Below are positions 1-7,371 of a DNA stretch of 13,572 nucleotides, in pieces; position 1 is the first letter of the stretch; each line of letters begins with the position of its first letter. Below the pieces are notes generated by a model that saw only the letters and a program-made list of their open reading frames with translations, was not told the origin of the DNA and ran no database searches. The position numbers were made by a program, and so were the translations under genes. The DNA comes from Bacillota bacterium (GTDB lineage: Bacteria > Bacillota > Clostridia > Lachnospirales > Lachnospiraceae): NCBI GenBank assembly GCA_023399455.1, contig JAEWPN010000025.1:1-13572 (forward strand), in the 5' to 3' direction.

Positions 1-531
1 CATCCTGTACTCGGTAAGGGGATTTTGGAACTGACTGATATCAAATCCAGCCCTTATCCGGGTGCATCCGTTGTACCGGATTATTGCAGAGCTACCTATG
101 ACAGAAGGCTGCTGGTAGGAGAAACCAGGGAAAGCGTACTGGAGCCGATTGAGAGACTTTTTGAAACACTTATCAAGGAAAATGAAGACATGAAAGTAAA
201 AATATCTTATGCAATGGGGAAAGAAAAATGCTATACCGGAGAATGGATTGAAGGAGAGCGCTTTTTTCCCGGCTGGTTATTTGAAGAGAAGGAACAATAT
301 ATTCAGGACATTAAAAAGGAAATGGAAGAAAACGGTTATCAGCCAAAGGTTACACAATATAACTTTTGTACCAACGGAAGCCATTATGCGGGAGAAGCAG
401 GAATAAAAACAATCGGCTTAGGACCTTCCAGAGAGAATCTGGCACATACCATCAATGAATATGCTGAAATAGAGCAGATTGAAAAAGCTGCGGACTGCTA
501 TTTACTTGTTATGAAGGCACTGCTAAAATAG
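1..531 (+). CDS. M20 family metallohydrolase (YgeY/ArgE/DapE-like), C-terminal part
   Basis: The reading frame is open from the first base, so this is the last 177 codons of a longer gene and its start lies outside the window; the TTG at 25 is not a credible start. The protein resembles M20 zinc amidohydrolases of the YgeY/ArgE/DapE type, which cleave N-acyl or peptide-like amide bonds in the cytoplasm. Visible landmarks are the dimerisation-domain stretch around ATYDRRLLVGET and a C-terminal catalytic-domain segment with NGSHYAGEAGIKTIGLGPS followed by AHTINEYAEI, where the His is the usual late metal ligand. The N-terminal metal ligands are not in the window. No clear terminator follows. 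The next gene starts 249 bases later with its own promoter, so the two are probably separate units. The family is secure; the substrate is not. Confidence 0.82.
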   Translation, partial: HPVLGKGILELTDIKSSPYPGASVVPDYCRATYDRRLLVGETRESVLEPIERLFETLIKENEDMKVKISYAMGKEKCYTGEWIEGERFFPGWLFEEKEQYIQDIKKEMEENGYQPKVTQYNFCTNGSHYAGEAGIKTIGLGPSRENLAHTINEYAEIEQIEKAADCYLLVMKALLK

Positions 532-622
532 CACTTTCTTCTAAGTTGATTATGTTTTCATATACAATAGAAATCTCCTTGCTCCCCAAAGTTTTTTACT
601 TTATGGTGCCTTTCGTGATATT

Positions 623-650
623 TTTACATTCCTTTTACATCCTTTATACT
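623..650 (+). promoter_or_regulatory. Probable sigma-A promoter for the UMF1/phosphodiesterase pair
   Basis: TTTACA at 623-628 and TATACT at 645-650 are 16 bases apart, close to the housekeeping consensus. A second TTTACA at 634-639 lies in the spacer. Transcription would begin near 657 and leave a leader of about 124 bases before the ATG at 781. Other -10-like words (TATGAT at 666, TATTAT at 671) lack a good partner at the right distance. Confidence 0.5.
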
Positions 651-670
651 TTTGCTCTTTAAAAATATGA

Positions 671-767
671 TATTATTGTTTTAACAGTAATAATCGGACG
701 TTTCCTTTCGCTTTGCAATAAGGGCGCCTGGGCGGATTTCTTAGCAATATATGTTAAAACAGTAAAA
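671..767 (+). promoter_or_regulatory. Leader with long inverted repeat: candidate structured RNA or paired operators
   Basis: Bases 677-686 (TGTTTTAACA) are the exact reverse complement of 752-761 (TGTTAAAACA). The pairing extends to 673-686 with 752-765, giving a possible 14-bp RNA stem with one G-U pair that encloses 65 bases. The 3' arm ends directly before the ribosome binding site at 767-771, so folding could control translation. The enclosed part includes the GC-rich GGGCGCCTGGGCGG at 722-735 and a small TAAG/CTTA pairing. Each arm alone is also a near palindrome (TGTT-N2-AACA), and their centres are 75 bp apart, about seven helical turns, so a looped pair of DNA operators is an alternative. 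I do not recognise a known riboswitch class here. Confidence 0.4.
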
Positions 768-780
768 GGAGAGTTGATTC

Positions 781-2031
781 ATGAAATTAAGTAAGGAAGA
801 AAGAGCATGGATATTGGTTGATTGCGGCAATTCAGCATATTCCATGGCGGTTACAACTGCGTTGCTGCCAATTATATTCGGTATGTTTGAAAATGTCAAA
901 AGCAGTATGGATCTTGGGTATTTTAATTCATTTGCAAGTATTCTGATAGCAATTCTTAGTCCCATTTTAGGTACGATTGCAGATTACAAGGATAAGAAGA
1001 AACGTTTTTTTATATTTTTTACGTTTCTGGGTGTGTTTGCTACAGCCGGGCTTGCATTTTTTTCTCCTTCCGGGGGACAATGGCAGCTGTTGATTCTCTT
1101 TTTTATCTTGTCGGCCATCGGTTTTGCAGGTGCTAATATTTTCTATGACGCATTTTTGGTAGATGTCGCGAGTAATGAAAGAATGGATAAGGTTTCTTCT
1201 TTCGGTTTTGCTTTCGGATATATCTCGAGTATCATTCCTTTTGGTATCAGTCTGGCACTGATATTCTTTATGGGAATGGATAAAGCGATCGGATATCAGA
1301 TCGGGTTTATTATTACTGCTCTTTGGTGGGGGCTCCTGACCATACCTATGCTAAAAGATGTGAAACAGAGACATTATATTGAACCGGAGCCTAAGCCGGT
1401 GATCAACAGCTTTATACGTCTGGCCGATACGTTTAAAAACATAAGACAGCATAAAACGGTATTCATCTTCCTTATGGCATATTTTTTCTACATTGATGGT
1501 GTGGATACGATCATCAAAATGGTGGTACCCTATGCTACTTCCATTTTAGGAGAGGGAACGCTTGACACTTTCACTTTGCTCGGGATACTGCTGATCATAC
1601 AGGTTATCGCATTTCCCTGTGCGATCCTCTACGGTAATCTGGCAAAAAGGTTTTCAGCCAGAACGATGATCATTGTCGGTATCATCACGTATATCATTGC
1701 ATGTGTGGCGGCATATTTTATATCCTCCTTATGGCATATTTTCATTCTGGGCGCTATGATCGGCTCTGCGCAGGGAGGAATTCAGGCACTCAGCAGGTCC
1801 TATTATGCGAAGATTATTCCCAAGAAAAAGTCGAATGAGTTTTTTGGATTTTACAATATCTTCGGTAAATTTTCGGCCATCATCGGTCCGGTCATAATGT
1901 CTTTGACAACAACGATCACCGGTAACGCGAGATTGAGCATATTTGGAATTATTCCGCTGTTTATTATAGGATTCCTTATTTTCATTACTTTGCCTAAGGA
2001 ACAAAAGTACAGTTCTGAAATTATGGAGTGA
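781..2031 (+). CDS. UMF1-family MFS transporter (Atg22-related)
   Basis: This 416-residue protein is a cytoplasmic-membrane transporter of the major facilitator superfamily. It has roughly 11-12 hydrophobic segments. The N-terminal KEERAWILVDCGNSAYSMAV and the C-terminal FGFYNIFGKFSAIIGPVI blocks are characteristic of the UMF1 family related to fungal Atg22. A motif-A-like loop (GTIADYKDKKKRFF) follows the second membrane segment at about residues 60-75. Bacterial UMF1 substrates are mostly unknown. The start is supported by AGGAG at 767-771, 9 bases before the ATG. The gene overlaps the next one by 4 bases, so transporter and phosphodiesterase are probably translated together, suggesting import or export of the enzyme's substrate or product. 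Expression probably comes from the promoter at 623-650 and passes through the unusual leader. Confidence 0.88.
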   Translation: MKLSKEERAWILVDCGNSAYSMAVTTALLPIIFGMFENVKSSMDLGYFNSFASILIAILSPILGTIADYKDKKKRFFIFFTFLGVFATAGLAFFSPSGGQWQLLILFFILSAIGFAGANIFYDAFLVDVASNERMDKVSSFGFAFGYISSIIPFGISLALIFFMGMDKAIGYQIGFIITALWWGLLTIPMLKDVKQRHYIEPEPKPVINSFIRLADTFKNIRQHKTVFIFLMAYFFYIDGVDTIIKMVVPYATSILGEGTLDTFTLLGILLIIQVIAFPCAILYGNLAKRFSARTMIIVGIITYIIACVAAYFISSLWHIFILGAMIGSAQGGIQALSRSYYAKIIPKKKSNEFFGFYNIFGKFSAIIGPVIMSLTTTITGNARLSIFGIIPLFIIGFLIFITLPKEQKYSSEIME

Positions 2032-3329
2032 AAAAGAAGATGGATACAGGAAAAGGAAAATATTTGGTAGTTATCTCCTATGATGCATTTTCGGAAGATA
2101 ACTGGGAGAAGGCAAGCAGACTTCCCAATCTTTCTAAATTAATAGAAAATGGAGCATACAGCACGAAATTAAGGAGCGTCTATCCGACCCTCACTTATGT
2201 TGTACATACCACGATGGTAACAGGTGTCTATCCTGACAGACATGGGATATATCATAATAATCCTTTCCAGCCATTTGTGGCGGAAAAGGAGCAGCGCTGG
2301 TTTTGGTTTAAGAAGGATGTCAAGGGACTTGCTATTTATGATGCGTTGAAAGGGAGCCGGATGAAATCGGCAGGAATTCTGTGGCCGGTAACAGGAAAGG
2401 CGTCCATCCGCTATAATATACCGGAGATAAGAGCGATCAAAAAAGAAAATCAGGCTTTTAAAATTTTAAAGAACGGCAGCCCTTTTTTTAGTATAAGAAT
2501 GGAGAAAAAATACGGAGCACTTAGAAGAGGAATAGAACAACCCTTTCTGGATGATTTTACAACGATGTGTGCTGTGGATACCATTAAAAGAAAAAAGCCT
2601 GATCTTCTTCTGATACACTTAATCGACCTGGACGACGCGAAACATGAACATGGAACGGATAGTCCGGAAATTGAGAAGGTGCTTATCCGTATGGACAAAA
2701 GACTGGGCGATATCATGGATGCGGTTGAGAAGGCAGGCATTAAAGCGGATACGGTTTTTCTGGTCTTAGGTGATCATGGGCAGATCAATGTCAGATACAA
2801 GGTAAGGCTCAATCAGCTATTGAGGGAAAAAGGACTTATTTACGAAGAAGATGGTGAGATGAAATGGAGAGCTTATATACAGAGTGCCGGCGGAGCGGCT
2901 TATCTGCATTTAAGGGAAAATGATGATGAGGCAGAACATCTCACCCTGGATATTCTCAATAAGGCCATAACGGATGGAGGCTATGGAATAGAGCGGCTAT
3001 ATGACAGGAAAGAACTGGATGGTTTCCATGCAGCTTCTTTGGTGACATATATGCTGGAAGCCAAGACCGGCTATTGCTTCGAAGACGGTCTGGATGGTGA
3101 GGTTGTCACCAATCTGGAAGAACAGGGAATAAAGTATGCAACCCACGGGTATTCACCCGATAAAGCGGGCTATCGATGTAATATAGCAATATCGGGAGAC
3201 TGCATAAAAAATGGATATTCCCTGGGAGAAATCCGGATGGTGGATATAGCGCCGACTATGGCAAGTATTCTGGGAATTGATTTTCATGACTGTGACGGAC
3301 GGCCATTGAATGAGATTTTTTATCATTGA
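2028..3329 (+). CDS. Alkaline phosphatase superfamily protein (type I phosphodiesterase/nucleotide pyrophosphatase-like)
   Basis: A 433-residue hydrolase with the two-metal core of the alkaline phosphatase superfamily, nearest to nucleotide pyrophosphatases/phosphodiesterases, which hydrolyse phosphate mono- or diesters. Visible ligands are Asp19 (VISYDAF), the nucleophile Thr56 in YPTLTYVVHTT, the DLDDAKHEHG segment, the GDHG pair near residue 245, and a late His in THGYSPDKAG. There is no signal peptide, so it is probably cytoplasmic. The Asn usual three residues after the nucleophile (TFPNH) is Val59 here, and the Gly of DxxGHxxG is Lys, so the substrate may be unusual. The start shown is a GTG overlapping the upstream stop (GTGA). 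The ATG at 2040, 11 bases after GGAG, is an alternative. Coupling to the UMF1 gene suggests a shared substrate. Confidence 0.85.
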   Translation: MKKKMDTGKGKYLVVISYDAFSEDNWEKASRLPNLSKLIENGAYSTKLRSVYPTLTYVVHTTMVTGVYPDRHGIYHNNPFQPFVAEKEQRWFWFKKDVKGLAIYDALKGSRMKSAGILWPVTGKASIRYNIPEIRAIKKENQAFKILKNGSPFFSIRMEKKYGALRRGIEQPFLDDFTTMCAVDTIKRKKPDLLLIHLIDLDDAKHEHGTDSPEIEKVLIRMDKRLGDIMDAVEKAGIKADTVFLVLGDHGQINVRYKVRLNQLLREKGLIYEEDGEMKWRAYIQSAGGAAYLHLRENDDEAEHLTLDILNKAITDGGYGIERLYDRKELDGFHAASLVTYMLEAKTGYCFEDGLDGEVVTNLEEQGIKYATHGYSPDKAGYRCNIAISGDCIKNGYSLGEIRMVDIAPTMASILGIDFHDCDGRPLNEIFYH

Positions 3330-3528
3330 CTGAGGGAACAATTCCAAGCATTTACCGTAAAAAACAGAATTGCAGTTCCGCCGATTGTAGTTTTTACATA
3401 GCCGGAAACACAGTGCGTGCGACGCAAAAACATGTGGAGCATTACGAAGCCGTTTGAAAGGATATATTATTTCCGACATGAAAATGCTAAAACAGTTGCA
3501 GGATAAATGAAAGGGCGGCAGGGGGCTG

Positions 3529-4788
3529 CTACTCATATTTTATCGGGAAATCCAAGGTCGAAAAGTAATCGGCAGGCGATTCCGGCCGTCGTATCTGACG
3601 TACGGAGCCATCCTGGCGGAGCAGCAGTTCTGCAGGCCGTAACCTTCCGTTAAAATTATTGGCATGAGAATAGGTATAGGCTCCTGCATCATGAAATATC
3701 AGGATATCGCCGGCTTCTATGCATGGGAGTCGCCTGTTCGCCGCGAAACGGTCCCTGTTTTCACATAAAGCTCCGGTAATATCATAAGTATGATCGTATG
3801 CCTTCTCTTCCTTGCCGGCAACGGTTATATGATGATAATCGGTATATCTGGAAGGGCTCATAAAGCTGTTGGTGGAAGCATCCAGACCCAGGAATGTCCT
3901 GTAGTTTTTCTTGATATGGAGGACTGAAGATACAAAATAACCATAAGGGCCGGTCATGAAAATACCGAATTCGATATATAAGGGAAGCGGTGCCAGGCCC
4001 GCCGGTTCCAAAATATCCTTATAGGCTTTTTGGATGGCATGACTCACTGCTTCAATATCCGCACCGTCAGCATCGTCCTTATAGGGGATTCCCAAGCCTC
4101 CTGCCAGATTAATGAATTCAAACTTTATACCGGTTTTATGACAGATATCGACAACCTCTTCAAATAATGAGCGGGCATTTTCTTCGAAATAATCCGTTTC
4201 AGTTCTGTGGCACCCGAACTGGCTGTGTAAGCCGAAGCGTCTGATTCCTCTCTTTTTTAAATAAGTAACACCTTCTATAAACTGTTCCTTTGTAAACCCG
4301 AACTTGTGGTCATTGTAATTCAGTATTGTTTTGCCTTCGTACTGGATAGTCCCGCCGGGATTTAATCGAAAGCAGATAAGCTTCGGAATATCCGTATGCT
4401 CTTGCAAATAATCGATATGAGAAAAATCGTCCAGATTGATAATTGCATTCAGGCTATTCGCTTTTTTAAATTCTGCGGCAGAAGTCACGTTAGAGGTAAA
4501 CATGATTTCTTCTTTGCGAAAGAAGCTGGAATCGGCCAAGATCAATTCTGTTTCGGAAGAACAGTCCACGCCGCAGCCCTCTTCCTTGAATATTTGCATC
4601 AGGAATGGATTGGGTGTGGATTTCACGGCGAAGTATTCCCGGAAGCCTGCATTCCAGGAAAAAGCTTTAAATAAACGGCGTATATTCCGCCGGATCGCCT
4701 TCTCGTCATAGAGATAAAATGGGGTGGGATACTCGCAGATAAGGTTCTTTAAATCTTTGAAATCCAACGGAAAAGTTTTCATGGTCAT
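3529..4788 (-). CDS. PLP-dependent decarboxylase, diaminopimelate decarboxylase-like (LysA/ornithine decarboxylase fold)
   Basis: A 419-residue fold-type III PLP enzyme that decarboxylates an amino acid. The frame is open further upstream, but ATG at 4788 is preceded by AAGGAG with a 5-base gap and gives a normal LysA length. The PLP lysine is Lys56 in YFAVKSTPNP. NLAGGLGIPY is the glycine loop holding the phosphate, Cys342 (CENRD) is the catalytic Cys donated across the dimer, and DAGAY (Tyr371) is the usual C-terminal substrate/PLP motif. Deviations from LysA are HSQFGCH where HCHIGSQ is usual, and EFGI at 273-276 where EPGR is usual, losing the Arg that contacts PLP phosphate in this fold. 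It is divergent from a PLP-binding MocR regulator, which probably controls it. It may be a true lysA or a paralogue acting on another amino acid or peptide-like substrate. Confidence 0.82.
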   Translation of the reverse strand: MTMKTFPLDFKDLKNLICEYPTPFYLYDEKAIRRNIRRLFKAFSWNAGFREYFAVKSTPNPFLMQIFKEEGCGVDCSSETELILADSSFFRKEEIMFTSNVTSAAEFKKANSLNAIINLDDFSHIDYLQEHTDIPKLICFRLNPGGTIQYEGKTILNYNDHKFGFTKEQFIEGVTYLKKRGIRRFGLHSQFGCHRTETDYFEENARSLFEEVVDICHKTGIKFEFINLAGGLGIPYKDDADGADIEAVSHAIQKAYKDILEPAGLAPLPLYIEFGIFMTGPYGYFVSSVLHIKKNYRTFLGLDASTNSFMSPSRYTDYHHITVAGKEEKAYDHTYDITGALCENRDRFAANRRLPCIEAGDILIFHDAGAYTYSHANNFNGRLRPAELLLRQDGSVRQIRRPESPADYFSTLDFPIKYE

Positions 4789-4815
4789 ATATTCTCCTTC
4801 TTTGCTCTGTGGTAT

Positions 4816-4828
4816 GATTATAGTAATC
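4816..4828 (-). promoter_or_regulatory. -10 region of the decarboxylase promoter inside a small dyad
   Basis: Read on the minus strand, bases 4822-4817 spell TATAAT, a perfect -10 element about 30 bases before the start codon. It lies within the 13-bp dyad GATTA-TAG-TAATC. No good -35 is seen 16-18 bases upstream, which fits an activator-dependent promoter. Confidence 0.42.
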
Positions 4829-4867
4829 TTATGCGGACCGGACGGGAAAAACAAGAATCGAAAAAGG

Positions 4868-4887
4868 TATCTGTACCGGTATAGATA
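4868..4887. promoter_or_regulatory. Candidate MocR operator: 20-bp near-perfect palindrome
   Basis: Nine of ten base pairs are symmetric about the centre CC|GG (TATCTGTACC on the left, GGTATAGATA on the right). It lies about 55 bp upstream of the decarboxylase -10 and 22 bp before the MocR start codon, so one bound regulator could activate the decarboxylase and limit its own gene. GGTAT occurs three times in this gap, at 4811, 4866 and 4878. MocR proteins often bind such sites in divergent gaps. Confidence 0.5.
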
Positions 4888-4909
4888 TCGTGTGAAAGGA
4901 GGGAGAGGC

Positions 4910-6241
4910 ATGTACAAATATAACCAAATAGCCGATTCCATCAAAGACAGAATATATAAGGGCGACTTAAAGCCGGGCGAAAAGCTGCCATCCATTCAAT
5001 CCTATGCCAGGGCATCGGGGTATAATTCAGATACTGTTGTAAAAGCTTACAGGCTTTTAGAAGAGGAGCATTTGATATACGCAGCACCCAAAAGCGGTTT
5101 TTACGTGGTGAAATCCATGGGCAGGCTTTCAAAAGCCGGGGATGAGATCGATCTGATTACTGTAAGGCCTCCGGATTCGATTAACCCTTATAAGGACTTT
5201 TATCACTGTATGGAGAAATCAATTTCTATCTATCAAAATAAGCTTATGGAATATGCTCCGCCCCAGGGAATGGAGGAATTAAGGGAAGTTTTGGTTAAGC
5301 ATCTGATGAATTTTCATATTTTTACAAGGCAGCAGGATATTTTTATTACTAACGGTGCCCAGCAGGCTTTATATATTCTGGCAGCCATGCCGTTTCCCGG
5401 TGGCGGTACAAAAGTCATTGTGGAGCAGCCGACTTATGCGGTCATGCTTCAGGCATTAAGCTGCAATAAGATACCTGTCATAGGGATAAGAAGGGGAAAA
5501 GAGGGGATTGATTTAAAGGAATTGGAAGCGCTTTTTAAAACGGGTGATATTAAGTTCTTCTATACCATGCCGAGATTCCAAAACCCCACGGGGTTCAGCT
5601 ATCATGAGAAACAAAAACGGGAAATTATAAGGCTGGCCAACCGATATGAGGTATATATTGTGGAGGACGATTATCTGGCAGATTTAGAGCTGGAGGAAAA
5701 GGTGGATTCCCTCTATGCCATGGGCGGGAAGGAGCGGGTTATTTATATCCGCAGCTTTTCCAAGACATTACTGCCTGGATTGCGCCTTGGTATGACTATC
5801 ATACCGGAACCGCTGAAAAAGGAATTTATACATTACAAGCAAAGCATGGATATAAATACTCCGGTCCTGACCCAGGGGGCCTTGGAAATATATCTGAAAA
5901 GCCGTATGTATAGATCTCATGTGTTAAGAACGAAGAAGTTCTATAAAAATAAGATGGAAGCCTTAAGAGAAGCGTGCGGACTCTTTTTTTCAAGTGATGT
6001 CAAATATCATATTCCATCCACTGGTATATATGCCTTTATTGAAATGGAAAAAGGCGTAGCGGAGAAAGTAGTAAACGGTCTGGCTAAATGTAATGTTCGG
6101 GTAAATAGTATAAAAGACTGCTATCTGGACGGATTTGCCGTTTCGGAAGGAATACGCCTGTGTATATGTAACTGCGAGGATGCGGATTTGGCAAAGGCGG
6201 TGAAATTGATGGGAGATGAAATAGCAAAATATACGTTATAA
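4910..6241 (+). CDS. MocR/GabR-type transcription regulator (GntR wHTH fused to class I aminotransferase domain)
   Basis: A 443-residue regulator. Residues 1-68 are a GntR-type winged helix (IADSIKDRIYKGDLKPGEKL, then a recognition helix near SGYNSDTVVKAYRLL). After a short linker of about 30-40 residues comes a fold-type I aminotransferase-like domain. It keeps the PLP-binding features: TNGAQQAL near 147-154, NPTG at 225-228, EDDY at 252-255 and Lys285 in RSFSKTLLPG, plus a late Arg in EGIRLCIC for substrate carboxylate. MocR proteins sense PLP or an amino acid as an aldimine and act as activators or repressors. The ATG at 4910 has AAAGGAGGG just upstream; the longer frame from 4724 would overlap the divergent gene and has no such site. 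The likely target is the decarboxylase gene, with the palindrome at 4868-4887 as the probable site. Confidence 0.9.
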   Translation: MYKYNQIADSIKDRIYKGDLKPGEKLPSIQSYARASGYNSDTVVKAYRLLEEEHLIYAAPKSGFYVVKSMGRLSKAGDEIDLITVRPPDSINPYKDFYHCMEKSISIYQNKLMEYAPPQGMEELREVLVKHLMNFHIFTRQQDIFITNGAQQALYILAAMPFPGGGTKVIVEQPTYAVMLQALSCNKIPVIGIRRGKEGIDLKELEALFKTGDIKFFYTMPRFQNPTGFSYHEKQKREIIRLANRYEVYIVEDDYLADLELEEKVDSLYAMGGKERVIYIRSFSKTLLPGLRLGMTIIPEPLKKEFIHYKQSMDINTPVLTQGALEIYLKSRMYRSHVLRTKKFYKNKMEALREACGLFFSSDVKYHIPSTGIYAFIEMEKGVAEKVVNGLAKCNVRVNSIKDCYLDGFAVSEGIRLCICNCEDADLAKAVKLMGDEIAKYTL

Positions 6242-6265
6242 GAATGGAAGCCGCTAAACAACAAA

Positions 6266-6303
6266 GCCTTCACAGTTTGTAAGGAAAATACCGCCGTGAA
6301 GGC
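6266..6303 (-). terminator. Possible terminator of the lacI-type gene
   Basis: GCCTTCAC (6266-6273) and GTGAAGGC (6296-6303) form a perfect 8-bp stem with a 22-base loop in the gap between two convergent genes. On the minus strand it is followed by TTTGTTGTTT, a broken U-tract, so it fits best as an imperfect terminator for the LacI-family gene. The plus strand has no U-tract after it. The long loop lowers confidence. Confidence 0.4.
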
Positions 6304-6328
6304 AGGGAAAGGAACAGGGGTTCAACCT

Positions 6329-7336
6329 TTAAAGTTTTGTAGAATTCCGTACAACCAGTTCTGTATGCAGTATTACTTGCTTATCCGGTGTATTGGGGTT
6401 CAGTATTTTTTCGATAAGGAGTTCACAGGCCTGAAATCCGATATCAAAACATGGCTGTTCGATGGTCGTTAAGGGCGGATTGCACATCAGGGACAAGTCG
6501 ATGTTGTCGAAACCGATAATAGACAATTCTTCCGGTACCTTTATACCCAGCTCGTTGGCAGCACGGATCGCGCTGACTGCGAAATAGTCGGATGTACAGA
6601 ACAATGCATCCGGTCTGCTTTGAAGGCTTAAAATATGTCTTGCATGTGAGAGCGCAGAATTGAAGTTAATAGAAGAAATATGGGCAGTCCATTCGGGATT
6701 CATTTCCAGACCGGCATTTTCTAAGGCAAGCCGGTAACCCTTCTCGCGATGTCTCGCGTATTTAAATTTCATATTACAATTTAAAAATCCGATTTTTTTG
6801 CATCCTATGGAAATTAAATAGTTTACTGCTTTCTGTGCGGCGGCCACGTCATCGATGCTCACATAAGACACGCCGTAAGTTTCGGAATATTCCGAACACA
6901 TTACCACAGGACAGCGGAAACTCAGCTCCTCCAATAATTTGTTATTGGGAGCGGAAGACAAAATGAGCATACCCGCCAAAGAGTTATTTTTTAGAATGTT
7001 TAAATAATCATCGCTTTCGGTATAATAATCCTTGGATTGCAGCAGCAGTACATCATAGCCGTTATCATGAGCTGCTTTTTGCACGCCGTCAATGACAAGT
7101 GAATTAAAAGGGTTGTTAAAATCAGGAACACACATGAGAATAACCCTGCTTTTTGAATTATTAAGACTGGATGGAGCTTTGGGTTTAAACTGCAGTTCTT
7201 CCATTATGGAAATTACTTTTTCTCTGGTAGCTGGTTTTACAGTATCTTTATTGTTCAGAATTCTTGAGACGGTTGCGATGGAAACATTGGCTTTCTGTGC
7301 AATCTCTTCTATTGTTATTTTTGAATTTTGTGTCAT
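6329..7336 (-). CDS. LacI-family transcriptional regulator
   Basis: A 335-residue repressor of the LacI/GalR type. Residues about 6-60 are the HTH (ITIEEIAQKANVSIATVSRILNN, then VKPATREKVISIMEELQFKP), followed by a periplasmic-binding-protein-like sensor from VILMCVPDFNNPFNSLV to the C terminus. Typical sensor words are DALFCTSDYFAVSAIRAANELG, IIGFDNIDLSLMCNPPLTTIEQP and a late VVRNST. The hinge after the HTH reads FKPKAPSSLNNSKS, departing from the usual PNxxARxL, so its operator may lack the classic central CG. GGGGGA precedes the ATG with a 7-base gap. It is divergent from the sugar operon starting at 7612 and is very probably its local regulator. TGTAAA half-sites at both promoters suggest it also controls itself. 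The ligand is unknown, presumably the sugar handled by the operon. Confidence 0.92.
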   Translation of the reverse strand: MTQNSKITIEEIAQKANVSIATVSRILNNKDTVKPATREKVISIMEELQFKPKAPSSLNNSKSRVILMCVPDFNNPFNSLVIDGVQKAAHDNGYDVLLLQSKDYYTESDDYLNILKNNSLAGMLILSSAPNNKLLEELSFRCPVVMCSEYSETYGVSYVSIDDVAAAQKAVNYLISIGCKKIGFLNCNMKFKYARHREKGYRLALENAGLEMNPEWTAHISSINFNSALSHARHILSLQSRPDALFCTSDYFAVSAIRAANELGIKVPEELSIIGFDNIDLSLMCNPPLTTIEQPCFDIGFQACELLIEKILNPNTPDKQVILHTELVVRNSTKL

Positions 7337-7371
7337 AACAAATCCCCCGTTTAAATTTTTTTACTTTACTA

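Noticed and set aside
25..531. TTG at 25 as the true start of the M20 gene
   Set aside because: The frame is open from base 1 with family-like sequence (HPVLGKG), no ribosome binding site precedes the TTG, and the N-terminal catalytic domain would be missing.
722..735. GGGCGCCTGGGCGG, resembling the CCGCCUGGGC end of the ZTP (pfl) riboswitch
   Set aside because: The upstream part lacks the rest of the ZTP consensus core, so only a few bases match. The leader is kept as an unassigned structured candidate.
3330..3528. Possible small or decayed gene between the two convergent genes
   Set aside because: Forward frames such as the one from 3433 (about 24 codons) are very short, lack a ribosome binding site and resemble nothing I recognise. 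Weak GGAAC/GTTCC pairing near 3334-3381 lacks a proper U-tract.
4724..4909. N-terminal extension of the MocR frame to 4724
   Set aside because: It overlaps the start of the divergent gene and the control region, and the winged helix begins right at the ATG at 4910 behind AAAGGAGGG.
4789..4995. N-terminal extension of the decarboxylase frame to 4995
   Set aside because: It would run into the MocR coding region, translates to unlike-family sequence, and the ATG at 4788 has an excellent ribosome binding site.
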